Shown here piece by piece: positions 43,730-51,509 of a stretch of DNA of 64,000 nt. Position numbers and translations under genes: made by a program. Positions within the stretch are counted from its first letter, which is position 1. The number at the start of each line of letters is the position of its first letter. This DNA is from a virus. The stretch is taken from positions 1-64,000 of IMG/VR virus record IMGVR_UViG_3300037808_001133, one strand, 5' to 3'. Under the pieces are notes generated by a model. That model made no database searches, was not told the DNA's origin, and worked only from the letters and a program-made list of their open reading frames with translations.

Positions 43730-43934
43730 CGACCCAGCGTTCCGCGACCCCGTAAGAGGGGACAGGATCAGGAGGGGCCCGAACGAGTACCGCGTGACTG
43801 GGCGCGGCGTTGCCCGCTCAGTCCGGTTCGTCCGGTTGACCGATTCAGGGCACAGCCTGGTCGGGCAGAAGTCGATTCAGTGCTGGCGACGGCTAATCGA
43901 GACCGGCACAGTCGTTGAGCACGGCGGTCGCTAG
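43710..43934 (+). CDS. unknown small protein, 74 residues
   Basis: GTG 43710 overlaps the preceding gene by 20 bases. The product is basic (DPVRGDRIRRGPNEYRV), possibly a small beta barrel of SH3 type. It ends the plus-strand block; its TAG and the stop of the minus-strand HNH gene share CTAG. Confidence 0.5.
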   Translation: MSGLSHSDPAFRDPVRGDRIRRGPNEYRVTGRGVARSVRFVRLTDSGHSLVGQKSIQCWRRLIETGTVVEHGGR

Positions 43935-44431
43935 ACGACGTCCTTCCAGAGCGTCCCGTCTTCGATCTTCGCAATCGTCGTCCGGCTGACCTTGAACAAC
44001 GCAGCGAGACGCGTCTTCGTTGCGCCAGCCCGAAGGTAGCGCTTGATCGACGAAGCTTGTTCCCTCGTGAGCGCCTGCCCTTTCTTCCTGCCACCGCGAG
44101 CCCGCTGATTGCGAACGGCGTCGGCCCTGTTCTCCTTTCGCGTTCCCCAACGGAGATTCGACAGCTTGTTGTTCAGCGGGTCGTCGTCCCAGTGGAGTCC
44201 CTCTTGGCCCTCGGGACACTTCCCGCTGAAGGCAAGGAGGACGAGTCGGTGCAGCAGTCGCGGGTGCGTCTTGTCGTTGCGCCGCAGCGAGACCCGCTGG
44301 TGACCCGACCCGCACGGCTGCGGCTTGAGACACTTGTTTGTCCTGCCCGAGTGAACCCTTCCGAGGTTCGATACCAAGTAACCCGGGAATCCCGGGACCT
44401 GCCTCCATTGCTCGTGACCGAACGCGCTCAT
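43931..44431 (-). CDS. NUMOD4-HNH homing endonuclease
   Basis: ATG 44431 was chosen because GAGGAG precedes it; an upstream GTG lacks one. The 166-residue product has NUMOD4 (QWRQVPGFPGYLVSNLGRV), an HNH core (GLHWDDDPLNNKLSNLRWGT) and a C-terminal helix-turn-helix (KTRLAALFKVSRTTIAKIEDG) for DNA recognition. Such free-standing endonucleases spread themselves by cutting related phages. It is downstream of folE, separated by a 413-base spacer full of palindromes. Confidence 0.85.
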   Translation of the reverse strand: MSAFGHEQWRQVPGFPGYLVSNLGRVHSGRTNKCLKPQPCGSGHQRVSLRRNDKTHPRLLHRLVLLAFSGKCPEGQEGLHWDDDPLNNKLSNLRWGTRKENRADAVRNQRARGGRKKGQALTREQASSIKRYLRAGATKTRLAALFKVSRTTIAKIEDGTLWKDVV

Positions 44432-44452
44432 GCTCCTCACGGTACAGCACTA

Positions 44453-44519
44453 GGCTCCAGCCACAAACGCTCCTTCGGTGATCATGCCGACCGAGCGTCT
44501 GTCTATGTTGGCTGGAGCC
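44453..44519. other. palindrome unit 1
   Basis: A perfect 11-bp inverted repeat (GGCTCCAGCCA with TGGCTGGAGCC, arms at 44453-44463 and 44509-44519) encloses a second 6-bp stem (ACGCTC/GAGCGT). On the minus strand it ends 22 bases before the HNH start codon. Confidence 0.8.
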
Positions 44520-44527
44520 AGTCCTAC

Positions 44528-44578
44528 AAAGACAGATCGCCGAAGGCGACTGAGCCTGACGAAGTCAGGTCTGTCTTT
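44528..44578. other. palindrome unit 2, three-way junction
   Basis: Outer 9-bp stem AAAGACAGA/TCTGTCTTT (44528-44536, 44570-44578); inner hairpins TCGCC-GAA-GGCGA (44537-44549) and CCTGAC-GAA-GTCAGG (44555-44569). All pairs are Watson-Crick, and only a 5-base linker between the inner hairpins is unpaired. Confidence 0.85.
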
Positions 44579-44635
44579 TCATTCGTCTGTACAGCAAGCG
44601 ACCCCGACTACAAGAGCCGAGGCCGTTACTGCGCA

Positions 44636-44652
44636 CTCGAGCGGAGCTCGAG
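44636..44652. other. CTCGAG hairpin
   Basis: CTCGAG at 44636-44641 and 44647-44652 around CGGAG; lies between units 2 and 3. Confidence 0.6.
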
Positions 44653-44658
44653 GGCCGC

Positions 44659-44725
44659 GGTCATAACGAAGGCGAAAGGGCCGCAGGCCCGGTTCTGCGA
44701 AGCAGAATTTGCCTTCGTCATGACC
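44659..44725. other. palindrome unit 3, three-way junction
   Basis: Outer stem of 17 bp (GGTCAT/ATGACC, one A.C mismatch, ACGAAGGC/GCCTTCGT, one bulged G, AAA/TTT); inner hairpins GGGCC-GCA-GGCCC (44678-44690) and TTCTGC-GAA-GCAGAA (44693-44707). The last contains GCGAAGC, a known exceptionally stable DNA mini-hairpin. Confidence 0.85.
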
Positions 44726-44832
44726 TTCTACGTGTGGACTTGGACCAACCTCAGAGGGCGAAACGCACCTCCTCAAACAGTAGCCACCGACGTCCTGTAA
44801 GAGAGGGAAGAATACCAACCTCGTCTGACAGA

Positions 44833-44857
44833 ACGGGGTGAACCCTACGAACCCCGT
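44833..44857 (-). terminator. hairpin at folE stop, possible terminator
   Basis: ACGGGGT (44833-44839) pairs with ACCCCGT (44851-44857) around the folE stop codon. On the minus strand a TCTGTC follows rather than a clean T-run, so termination is uncertain. Confidence 0.35.
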
Positions 44858-45426
44858 GCAAGCGCCATGAACTCAGCGCGGGCTTCCGGCTTCGTGCGAA
44901 AGACACCGAGCGCACAGGACGTCACCATTCGCGCACCGGCCTTGCCTACGCCCCTGCAAGACATACACGCATGGGTTGCCTCAATCACCACGCAGACGCC
45001 GCCAGCGCTAAGGGCGTCGTTCAAGGTCGTCGCGATCTGAGTGGTCATGCGCTCTTGAACTTGCAGCCGCCGTGCGAAGCAATCGACAAGTCGCGCAAGC
45101 TTGGAGAGCCCGACTATCTTGTCACCAGGGAGGTAGCCGACAGTCGCGAACCCGGTGAACGGAAGCATGTGGTGCTCGCAAAGCGACGAGAAGGGAATGT
45201 CCCGAAGGATCACGACCTCGTCGTGCTTCTCGTCGAACTGCGTGCTCAGGATTTTCTCCGGGTCCTCGTGGTAACCACGGGTCATTTCGATCATGGCCTT
45301 CACGACCCGCTTCGGAGTGTCGTTCAGACCTTCGCGGTCCGGGTCTGGGTCTAGCAGTTCCAGTAGGCAACTGACACCCTCTTGGGCCTTCGTCTTGAGC
45401 ATTGCTCGTCGTGTTTCTTCGTTCAT
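44845..45426 (-). CDS. folE: GTP cyclohydrolase I
   Basis: The 193-residue enzyme converts GTP to dihydroneopterin triphosphate, the first step to preQ0. Zinc ligand motif CEHH at 83-86, GYLPGDKIVGLSKLARLVD, the VQERMT motif and the CMSCRGV segment at 154-160 are all present. It is the last gene of a minus-strand run with queC and the dpdA pair, nine bases after queC. In the phage it should feed deazapurine synthesis for DNA modification. Confidence 0.93.
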   Translation of the reverse strand: MNEETRRAMLKTKAQEGVSCLLELLDPDPDREGLNDTPKRVVKAMIEMTRGYHEDPEKILSTQFDEKHDEVVILRDIPFSSLCEHHMLPFTGFATVGYLPGDKIVGLSKLARLVDCFARRLQVQERMTTQIATTLNDALSAGGVCVVIEATHACMSCRGVGKAGARMVTSCALGVFRTKPEARAEFMALARGS

Positions 45427-45435
45427 GTTTGCAGC

Positions 45436-46125
45436 CTACCCGAGCGCCGGGATCACGACCGAGTCGGGGTCGAGCGAATACTCGGCGAGGTCTTTCACGT
45501 CAGCGATCCTGAACGCTTCGATTCGCTCGACGCACGTCCCGCACTTGCCGCAATGCTTCTCGCCGCCCTCGTAGCAAGTCCAGGTCGAAGCCCAGTCCAC
45601 GCCGAGCTTGTCGCCGAGCCGGGCAATGTCGGCCTTGCTCTTGTTGACGAACGGTCGAAGGATTTGCTTCGGGTCGAAGTGGCACAGCTTCGCCGCCTCG
45701 TTCATTGCGTCGGCGAACTCGGGTCGGCAGTCAGGATAGACGGCGTGGTCGCCAGCGTGCGCAGCGTAGGCGACAGCGTCATAGCCGAGCGCAACGCAGC
45801 GGCCCAACGCGACAGACAGAAGGATCATGTTTCGGTTCGGGACGACCGTTGCCTTCATGGACTCCTCGGCGTAGTGCCCGTGCGGGACCGGAACGCTGTC
45901 GTCGGTGAGCGCCGAGCCCCCGAGTATGTCGCGGAGCGCCGTGAGGTCCGCGACGACGTGCGTGACGCCGAGCTTGTCGCAAGTGGCCTTCGCAAAGCCG
46001 AGTTCCTTCTTGTGCCGCTGTCCGTAGTCAATGGAGATCGCGGAGACCAGGTGGCCCTCGTCGCGCAGCTGGTAGAGAAGGGCGGTGGAGTCCATGCCAC
46101 CTGATAGGACGCAAAGAATTTTCAC
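45436..46125 (-). CDS. queC: 7-cyano-7-deazaguanine synthase
   Basis: The 229-residue enzyme makes preQ0 from 7-carboxy-7-deazaguanine with ATP and ammonia. The PP-loop SGGMDST is at residues 8-14, followed by PNRNMILL and a four-cysteine zinc site (CYEGGEKHCGKCGTC) near the end. The GTG start overlaps the stop of the upstream dpdA-like gene, so they are translated together. Confidence 0.95.
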   Translation of the reverse strand: MKILCVLSGGMDSTALLYQLRDEGHLVSAISIDYGQRHKKELGFAKATCDKLGVTHVVADLTALRDILGGSALTDDSVPVPHGHYAEESMKATVVPNRNMILLSVALGRCVALGYDAVAYAAHAGDHAVYPDCRPEFADAMNEAAKLCHFDPKQILRPFVNKSKADIARLGDKLGVDWASTWTCYEGGEKHCGKCGTCVERIEAFRIADVKDLAEYSLDPDSVVIPALG

Positions 46126-47114
46126 GGTGTCGCCTCCTTGGCGATCGGTTGATTTGGAAGGAGCGGGAACGTGTAGCGTTCAAACGTCTCGGCGAGCCGG
46201 CGCTGGAATGCTGGCCTGTCCTTCTTCATGAGGATTCGAAGGCCCTCACAATAACTGCGAGCCTCCTGGTAGTCGAACAGTTCCCCGTTCTTCGCGTGCA
46301 GGACCGAGGCAATCTCCTTGATCCAAGACTCGGACCCCGCGAAGAAGTAAGCCTGCCCGCGCTCCGCGGCATGAACGTGAAGGTTCATGTACGCGTTGAC
46401 GCCCATGAGTGACGCGAGTCCGGTGCGGCCTGTATACGCCGCCGGGTCCTGAAGGATTTTAGTCGTGACGTTACAGCGGCTCGCGTGGCGCAGAACGTAG
46501 GGCGCGAGCTTCTTGGCCTTGCTCATTCGACCGCGAGCCTTGTCGTAGACCATGAAGTAACCGGAGAGCCGACCGTGACCGAACGAGTGGGAGTCAACGG
46601 TCGCGATCGGCAGCTGGAACATTTCGGGGAGGCGCGTGTAGCCGAGCGCGTGAACCTTCGCGTTGCCGCCCGTCACCTTCGCGATTTGCTGGTATCGGTG
46701 GTGAGCGTACTGCGGTCGCGCTCCGACGCACCCGCCAACGCAGACGCGCCCGTCGAGGTAGGTGAGGAGCTTCGGGACAATGTCGAAGCTCATGCCGGGA
46801 GAGAACACGGGCATTGGAGTCAGCCCGTCCTGATACAGCTGGTCAAGCTGCATGGCGGTCACGGCTGGCCTGGCTGGGTCGTCGAGCGAGACGTATGCCC
46901 AGACGCGTCCGTGAACTTGCTGCATGGCCTTTGAGTAGCTCTTGAAGCTAATCGGCGGCACCTTCCCCTTGAGCTCGCTCACGAAGTTCGTGTAGCCGCC
47001 CGAGTCAATCAGGAGGTTCGCGACGTTGGTGATCGAGAGCATGTCCTCCCAGTCGCGAGTCCCGGGCTTGCAATGGGCAATCGTGTAGAGAAGGTTGAGT
47101 CGGGGAATCCTCAT
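46122..47114 (-). CDS. dpdA: DpdA-like DNA 7-deazaguanine transglycosylase, copy 2
   Basis: The 330-residue protein is related to tRNA-guanine transglycosylase. LLIDSGGYTNF places Asp37 where the TGT proton-shuttling Asp sits, and ATVDSHSF (Asp174) is a candidate nucleophile; MPVFSPGMSF, GGCVGARPQYAHHRYQ and HALGYTRLP are shared with the neighbouring copy. The tRNA-type zinc cysteines are absent, as in the DNA-specific DpdA enzymes. ATG 47114 overlaps the stop of copy 1. It should exchange guanine for a 7-deazaguanine base in phage DNA. Confidence 0.8.
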   Translation of the reverse strand: MRIPRLNLLYTIAHCKPGTRDWEDMLSITNVANLLIDSGGYTNFVSELKGKVPPISFKSYSKAMQQVHGRVWAYVSLDDPARPAVTAMQLDQLYQDGLTPMPVFSPGMSFDIVPKLLTYLDGRVCVGGCVGARPQYAHHRYQQIAKVTGGNAKVHALGYTRLPEMFQLPIATVDSHSFGHGRLSGYFMVYDKARGRMSKAKKLAPYVLRHASRCNVTTKILQDPAAYTGRTGLASLMGVNAYMNLHVHAAERGQAYFFAGSESWIKEIASVLHAKNGELFDYQEARSYCEGLRILMKKDRPAFQRRLAETFERYTFPLLPNQPIAKEATP

Positions 47115-48043
47115 GCCTTCAGAAGCTCCGCTAGCGCAGCCCGTTCGGCTGGCTTGCCTGTCCCGAGGTCCAAGAGGTCTTGCCTGATCTTGCATGCGAG
47201 CGGGTAGTCAAACGTCTCACCGGTCTTCGCCGCCCTCACGGCTGCGATCACGCGGAGGTAGTTCTCCTCAAGCGCGAAGAAGAACATGGGGCCCGCGCTG
47301 CGCGACTCGCAGAAGTTGTGAATGTTCAGGAACGCGTTCACGGTCATGGTCGAGACGACGCTCATTTGCCCCTTCGTGTTCTCGCGCATGGCGTCGGTCG
47401 TCACCTTGCACTTCGCGGCGTGCGCGAGCATTGGGGGAGACCATTTGCCGAGCTTCTCGCTCAGCATGGTCCCGCGCCGCTTGTCGAACTTGCAGGCGGT
47501 GCCGAACCTCCCGCCTGACTGGTAAGAGGTGGAGTCACAGCTTGCGATCGGGACGCGGAACATATCCGGCAGGCGCGTGTAGCCAAGCGCGTGAACCTTG
47601 ACCGAGCCCTTCGTGAGCTTCGCGATCTTCTGATACCGGTGGTGAGCGTACTGGGGCCGCGCACCAACGCAGCCCCCGACGCACAGCCACCCTTTCCCCT
47701 GCTCGGCAAGGCGCGGGACCTCGGCGAACGACATACCCGGAGAGAACACCGGCATGACGTCGAGGTTGATCTTCGCGAAGTAGTCGAGGTTCTCCTTCGT
47801 CACCTTCGCGTTGCCCGGGTCGTCGAGGGCAATGACCTTCCACGCCGCGCCACCGAGCGCACGGTGGCGCTCGACGTACTGGTCCCGGGTCAGGAGCGGC
47901 TCCCTGCCCCGGAGTTGCTGCGTGAAGTTCGTGTAGCCACCCGAGTCGATCAGCAGCCGGGCGTGCGGCGCTATCGTGAGGGCCGTCTCCCACGGCGGCG
48001 TCCCCGGTTTCAGGAACGCGAGACTGTAGAGGAAGTTGAGCAC
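47111..48043 (-). CDS. dpdA: DpdA-like DNA 7-deazaguanine transglycosylase, copy 1
   Basis: The 310-residue product starts at GTG 48043, four bases after the ParB-fold gene. It carries LLIDSGGYTNF (Asp33), MPVFSPGMSF, GGCVGARPQYAHH and ASCDSTSY (Asp170). Large stretches match copy 2, so they arose by tandem duplication. Having two may give different sequence preferences, a heteromer, or different bases; this cannot be told from sequence. The product is shorter than bacterial DpdA. Confidence 0.82.
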   Translation of the reverse strand: MLNFLYSLAFLKPGTPPWETALTIAPHARLLIDSGGYTNFTQQLRGREPLLTRDQYVERHRALGGAAWKVIALDDPGNAKVTKENLDYFAKINLDVMPVFSPGMSFAEVPRLAEQGKGWLCVGGCVGARPQYAHHRYQKIAKLTKGSVKVHALGYTRLPDMFRVPIASCDSTSYQSGGRFGTACKFDKRRGTMLSEKLGKWSPPMLAHAAKCKVTTDAMRENTKGQMSVVSTMTVNAFLNIHNFCESRSAGPMFFFALEENYLRVIAAVRAAKTGETFDYPLACKIRQDLLDLGTGKPAERAALAELLKA

Positions 48044-48046
48044 GGC

Positions 48047-48712
48047 TTACCCGGCCTGCTGAATCTCGGCTTCCCACTCGGGGAACGTCGCGAGGTATTC
48101 GCGAATGAGTTTGCTCGCCTCAATTACGCAGTCCGGCTTGAGCTTGATTTTGATTGAACCGTTCTCGGTTCGCGTCTCGCCGTCCTCGTCCGACACGTCG
48201 GGGAGCGGCGCGAAGTCTGCGCCGTCGACCAGGACCTTCAACTCGTTGAGGAACTCGGGCTCAATGCCAGGCACCTCGTAGTCGGCCTCGGCGAGCGTGC
48301 TCAACTGACTGAACAGCGCGGGGAGGTCCCAGACAGCTTGTTCCGACGTCCGGTTGTCGGCAATGGCGAACCCGGTCGCGGTTGCCGGGTCGTCGTTGAC
48401 GAACAGGACTGCGGCGAAGCTGAAGCCACCCTCGCGGAGCGACCGCAGCGAACCGTTGCCCTTCTCGACAATCATGGTCCTGACGTTGACCACGAGGAGC
48501 ACCCGCTGCTTGTACTTCGCATAGGACCCCCGGATTCCCTCAAGGTTGTTCTCCGGGTGAAGGCGAACGTTTGAGGGGTCCTCAATCAGCACCGAGAGCG
48601 GTACGGCGTGAAGGCGAACCCTTCCCTGAATGTGCTCGAGTTCCTTGGCGTCATACCAGTCGTCCCCGAGGTCTTGTCTGACGTGGTAGCTGTCTGGGTC
48701 GAACTTAGTCAC
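48047..48712 (-). CDS. ParB/Srx-fold protein, copy B, DpdB candidate
   Basis: GTG 48712 was chosen over GTG 48736 because a CCAGAGGAG ribosome binding site lies between them. The 221-residue product contains DPSNVRLH, IRGSYAKYKQR, VEKGNGSL and GFAIADNRTSE, and is paralogous to the protein at 2430-3026. It lies directly upstream of both dpdA genes. Bacterial dpd islands include a ParB-like partner (DpdB) required for inserting preQ0, so a DpdB-like role is a reasonable inference. Confidence 0.75.
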   Translation of the reverse strand: MTKFDPDSYHVRQDLGDDWYDAKELEHIQGRVRLHAVPLSVLIEDPSNVRLHPENNLEGIRGSYAKYKQRVLLVVNVRTMIVEKGNGSLRSLREGGFSFAAVLFVNDDPATATGFAIADNRTSEQAVWDLPALFSQLSTLAEADYEVPGIEPEFLNELKVLVDGADFAPLPDVSDEDGETRTENGSIKIKLKPDCVIEASKLIREYLATFPEWEAEIQQAG

Positions 48713-48751
48713 TTGGAGCTCCTCTGGTTTGGTCACGATACTCGGTCGGGC

Positions 48752-49336
48752 TCAAGGGCGCCGCCTCTTGAATACGGAGGTGATCTTCGGCGCAACGCCT
48801 GGCGGTAGCGGCTCAGGCTTCGGCTTCGGCTTCGGCTTCGGCTTCGGTGGCGCCGGTCTCGTTGCGCGGGCGCTGTCGAACGCCTTGCGAAGCTCCCTGA
48901 CTGACTTGGTCGCTGCGCGGGCTGCTGGACCAAGACCGCTCATGAACGTGTCGCCCTTGACCTCGACGTAGCCCTTCCGAAGCTTTGACTTGACCAGCTT
49001 GGCAATCTCCAGCTGCGCACGGATCGTTGACCCCTCGTCCTTCTCTATGAGCCTTCCCTCGGTCCCGATTGGTCCGTAGCGAACGACGCGAACCGAACCG
49101 TTTCGCAGGACCTCCCAGAACTTGTTTGACCCGCCCCGGGTGCATTCGAATCGCCTCACGTTGCTACGCTCCTTCAGCGGTGGACCAGCCCTCGGGTCTC
49201 CGAAGGGCGAACCCGACGGAGCGCCGGGCGTAGTATTCCGACCGCAGCTGACGCAGAACGTGTCGTCCCTTTGCTGGCTCGTTGCCATGCAGATCCAATA
49301 GCGCCGGGACTGTTGCTTGTGCGGGCAAGCGCTCAC
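48752..49336 (-). CDS. WGR-domain protein with N-terminal cysteine motifs
   Basis: The 194-residue product has CPHK and CVSCGR near the start, then a WGR domain (about 60-125: RRFECTRGGSNKFWEV, VVRYGPIGTEGR, then a helix and KGYVEV). WGR domains bind nucleic acid ends in PARPs and some bacterial proteins. The C-terminus is a Lys-Pro repeat and a basic tail. The GTG start overlaps the upstream stop. The phage role is unknown; DNA end or repair binding is likely. Confidence 0.7.
   Translation of the reverse strand: MSACPHKQQSRRYWICMATSQQRDDTFCVSCGRNTTPGAPSGSPFGDPRAGPPLKERSNVRRFECTRGGSNKFWEVLRNGSVRVVRYGPIGTEGRLIEKDEGSTIRAQLEIAKLVKSKLRKGYVEVKGDTFMSGLGPAARAATKSVRELRKAFDSARATRPAPPKPKPKPKPKPEPLPPGVAPKITSVFKRRRP
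48816..48845 (+). repeat. (GGCTTC)5 microsatellite
   Basis: Five perfect hexamer copies, coding for Lys-Pro repeats in the WGR protein on the minus strand. Likely slippage-prone. Confidence 0.85.
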
Positions 49337-51486
49337 GACTTCTTCTGCTCAAGGAGCACGAGGTCGGCGCATGCCAAGTGGGCGCGTCTTGTGTTCTTGT
49401 CTTTCTCGGAGACCCACTCGTCGCCAGCCGTGACGGGCTTCAGGCAAACCTCACAGCAGCGATATCCCTTCTTCGTCTTCCGCTGCTTCCTGACCACGTT
49501 CATATCCGCCTTCAGCGTCCACCGAAGCTTTCGTTCCTCCTCGGCCTTCTCGTTCATTGCTTCCGTGACCAGCGGCTCGGGTGGCTCCTCGCTCGGGCGG
49601 TAGCGAACGCACGCGCAGTAGTCCGCGCCGCAGACCGCGTCGGTTTCGTTGTGCTGCTCACGCTTGTGTCCGCAGGCGCACGTCGCAATCACAAGCGGGA
49701 CCATGGGCCCGCCGAGAACCGTCCCGTGTGGAAGGTGCTCGCCACAGATTAGGCAACCGTCCTTCTCGTTCCACTCGCCGTGACCACAAACGAACCCCGG
49801 GCACTCCTCGCAGCGAGCGCACTTCTTCGTCCTGAAGTCGTGCTCCATGCCGACGTGACCGCACTTGCAAACGCGTTCGGCTGGGAGTCCACCGACGCCC
49901 TCCGAGCACGGGTGGCAGTTGCAGTCGAGCGGGCACCGGCACGCCTCGTCCTCGTCCCCGGTGTGCTCGCAGACACCCGCGATCGCGCCGAGCGCTGCGT
50001 CGAGGTTCGCCTTGCCCTGGTCAAGCTGTGACGTGTCAACGGGCGGAAACCAACCGCGACGACTCGTCGGGTGAAGACTCGGCCCGCACCACTCGCCCGC
50101 ACGCATGACCGCCTCTATGACCTCGCGGCATGGCGAACACGTGATCCCTGGAAGCTGGTCGCGCAGCTGCTGGTCTCCGTCAAGCGTGTACTTGTAGACG
50201 CGCCGCGACGTAGAGGGACACGGCGAACACGCGAACGACTCGGTGCACGGGGGAACCCAAGCACCCGAGCAATGAACAACCTTCTCGGCCTTTTCGATTG
50301 CGTCGTCTACCGCCTTGGCTCTTGCCTCCGGTCCTGCTTTCCTGAGCGCCTCCGCGTGCTCGTCGCGCTCGCGTTGCTCCGCTGTCGGTTTGTTCGCGTC
50401 GGCGAGCATGGCGTCACCAATGGGGCACAAGAGGTGGTGACCCGAGTTCGGCGCGTCGCTCGACTCGGGGTCCATGCCCTCGCAGACACCACAGGTGAAC
50501 TCCTCGCCACGCGAGCGAATCGGTTTGACGTCTACCTCGCGCTTGTCCACCGTCGCACCGCACGAGCAGTCCATGGATTTCTCAGCGCCCGACTGAAGCC
50601 ATACCGTCTCGCAGAGCAAACACTCGTGCCGAAGGACCAGCCCGCCCGTATGAAGCTTGCAGAACACGACTGGGCCGTCGCCTTGGTAGACCAACGCCTC
50701 CGAGCACGTCCTAATCCCGCACTCGCCCTCATACCCGGGGTTCGCGGTACAACCTGGGGATCGACAAACGGCACCCTTCTCTTCCTCCGTTTTGACGTTG
50801 CCGCACCCGTTGCAGCGGTCAGCGTCCGGTTCCTCGGTCTTCGGGGCTGGCGAAATGACCTTTTGTGTCCCGACCGGCAGTCCTTCGAAGTTCGCAGCTG
50901 GAAGCTCGCCTCCGATTGCTTCGCCGACCGACTTGTGACCGCACTCCGCAATGTTATCGGCGGGGCACCCTAGGACCGTGCAGGGCGTCCTGACGCGCTG
51001 CTCAAACGAAAGCTTGACGTCGTCGGCGCTTTTCAACTCGCGGCTTGGTAGTCGCCAGAGCTTGTCTCCAATCAGGTAGTCGTCGCCGACCTTCACCGGT
51101 CGCAGCTGTTGCCACCAATCGCACGGCATGAGACCACCCGGTGCTTTGATCGGTTCGGCCTGTTCGAACGCGGCAAGCTTCGGGCCCTCCGGTGTTCTCC
51201 AGAGGTAGACGGCTGCTCGTTGGTCTTCAAGCCAGTAGTACTCGGGCTCCTGTCCTGCGCGAGCCTTGAGCGCTTCAACGAACGCGACAACCGAGGTGCC
51301 GCTCTTTGTGTAACCCGCGACGATCGCTCCGAGTTCGATACCTCTCTGGGCAAGGTAGCTGACTGCTGCCTCCCAGAACTGGACACCGTCCTGGTAGTGC
51401 TCGAGGAGCGCTTCTAGCTCCTCGCGTGGATTGGTCATGCCGAGGATTTGCTTAAGCCTCTCCCTGACGTTTGGTGTGGCGGTCAC
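49333..51486 (-). CDS. 717-residue poly-zinc protein of unknown function
   Basis: GTG 51486 follows AAGGAGAA. The first 170 residues form an alpha/beta domain (EYYWLEDQRAAVYLWRTPEG, DDYLIGDKLWRLP). The remaining 550 residues contain about 48 cysteines, mostly in CxxC, CxC or C(H)xxH groups (CNGCG, CLLCE, CGVCEG, CSPC, CKCGH, CARCEEC, CLICGEH, CACGHKREQH, CCEVC), enough for ten or more zinc sites. It may be a scaffold binding DNA, RNA or host proteins. It is coupled to the WGR gene by GTGA. No family is recognised. Confidence 0.7.
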   Translation of the reverse strand: MTATPNVRERLKQILGMTNPREELEALLEHYQDGVQFWEAAVSYLAQRGIELGAIVAGYTKSGTSVVAFVEALKARAGQEPEYYWLEDQRAAVYLWRTPEGPKLAAFEQAEPIKAPGGLMPCDWWQQLRPVKVGDDYLIGDKLWRLPSRELKSADDVKLSFEQRVRTPCTVLGCPADNIAECGHKSVGEAIGGELPAANFEGLPVGTQKVISPAPKTEEPDADRCNGCGNVKTEEEKGAVCRSPGCTANPGYEGECGIRTCSEALVYQGDGPVVFCKLHTGGLVLRHECLLCETVWLQSGAEKSMDCSCGATVDKREVDVKPIRSRGEEFTCGVCEGMDPESSDAPNSGHHLLCPIGDAMLADANKPTAEQRERDEHAEALRKAGPEARAKAVDDAIEKAEKVVHCSGAWVPPCTESFACSPCPSTSRRVYKYTLDGDQQLRDQLPGITCSPCREVIEAVMRAGEWCGPSLHPTSRRGWFPPVDTSQLDQGKANLDAALGAIAGVCEHTGDEDEACRCPLDCNCHPCSEGVGGLPAERVCKCGHVGMEHDFRTKKCARCEECPGFVCGHGEWNEKDGCLICGEHLPHGTVLGGPMVPLVIATCACGHKREQHNETDAVCGADYCACVRYRPSEEPPEPLVTEAMNEKAEEERKLRWTLKADMNVVRKQRKTKKGYRCCEVCLKPVTAGDEWVSEKDKNTRRAHLACADLVLLEQKKS

Positions 51487-51509
51487 TTGTTCTCCTTCGT
51501 GTTTGGTGG

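Noticed and set aside
43931-44431. IscB-type nuclease with omega-RNA
   Set aside because: The protein is 166 residues with NUMOD4, HNH and HTH only; there is no RuvC domain.
44453-44725. tRNA gene or group I intron in the palindromic spacer
   Set aside because: The folds are three-way junctions without a tRNA acceptor end, anticodon or T arm, and no exon is interrupted.
44057-44800. A 247-codon plus-strand open frame across the HNH gene and palindromes
   Set aside because: It is antisense to a clear HNH gene, has a TTG start without a ribosome binding site, and its second half is the palindromic spacer.
49282-50973. Plus-strand open frames (for example 50071-50973) opposite the poly-zinc gene
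   Set aside because: Arg/Leu-rich shadow composition and no ribosome binding sites; the minus-strand frame has organised cysteine motifs.
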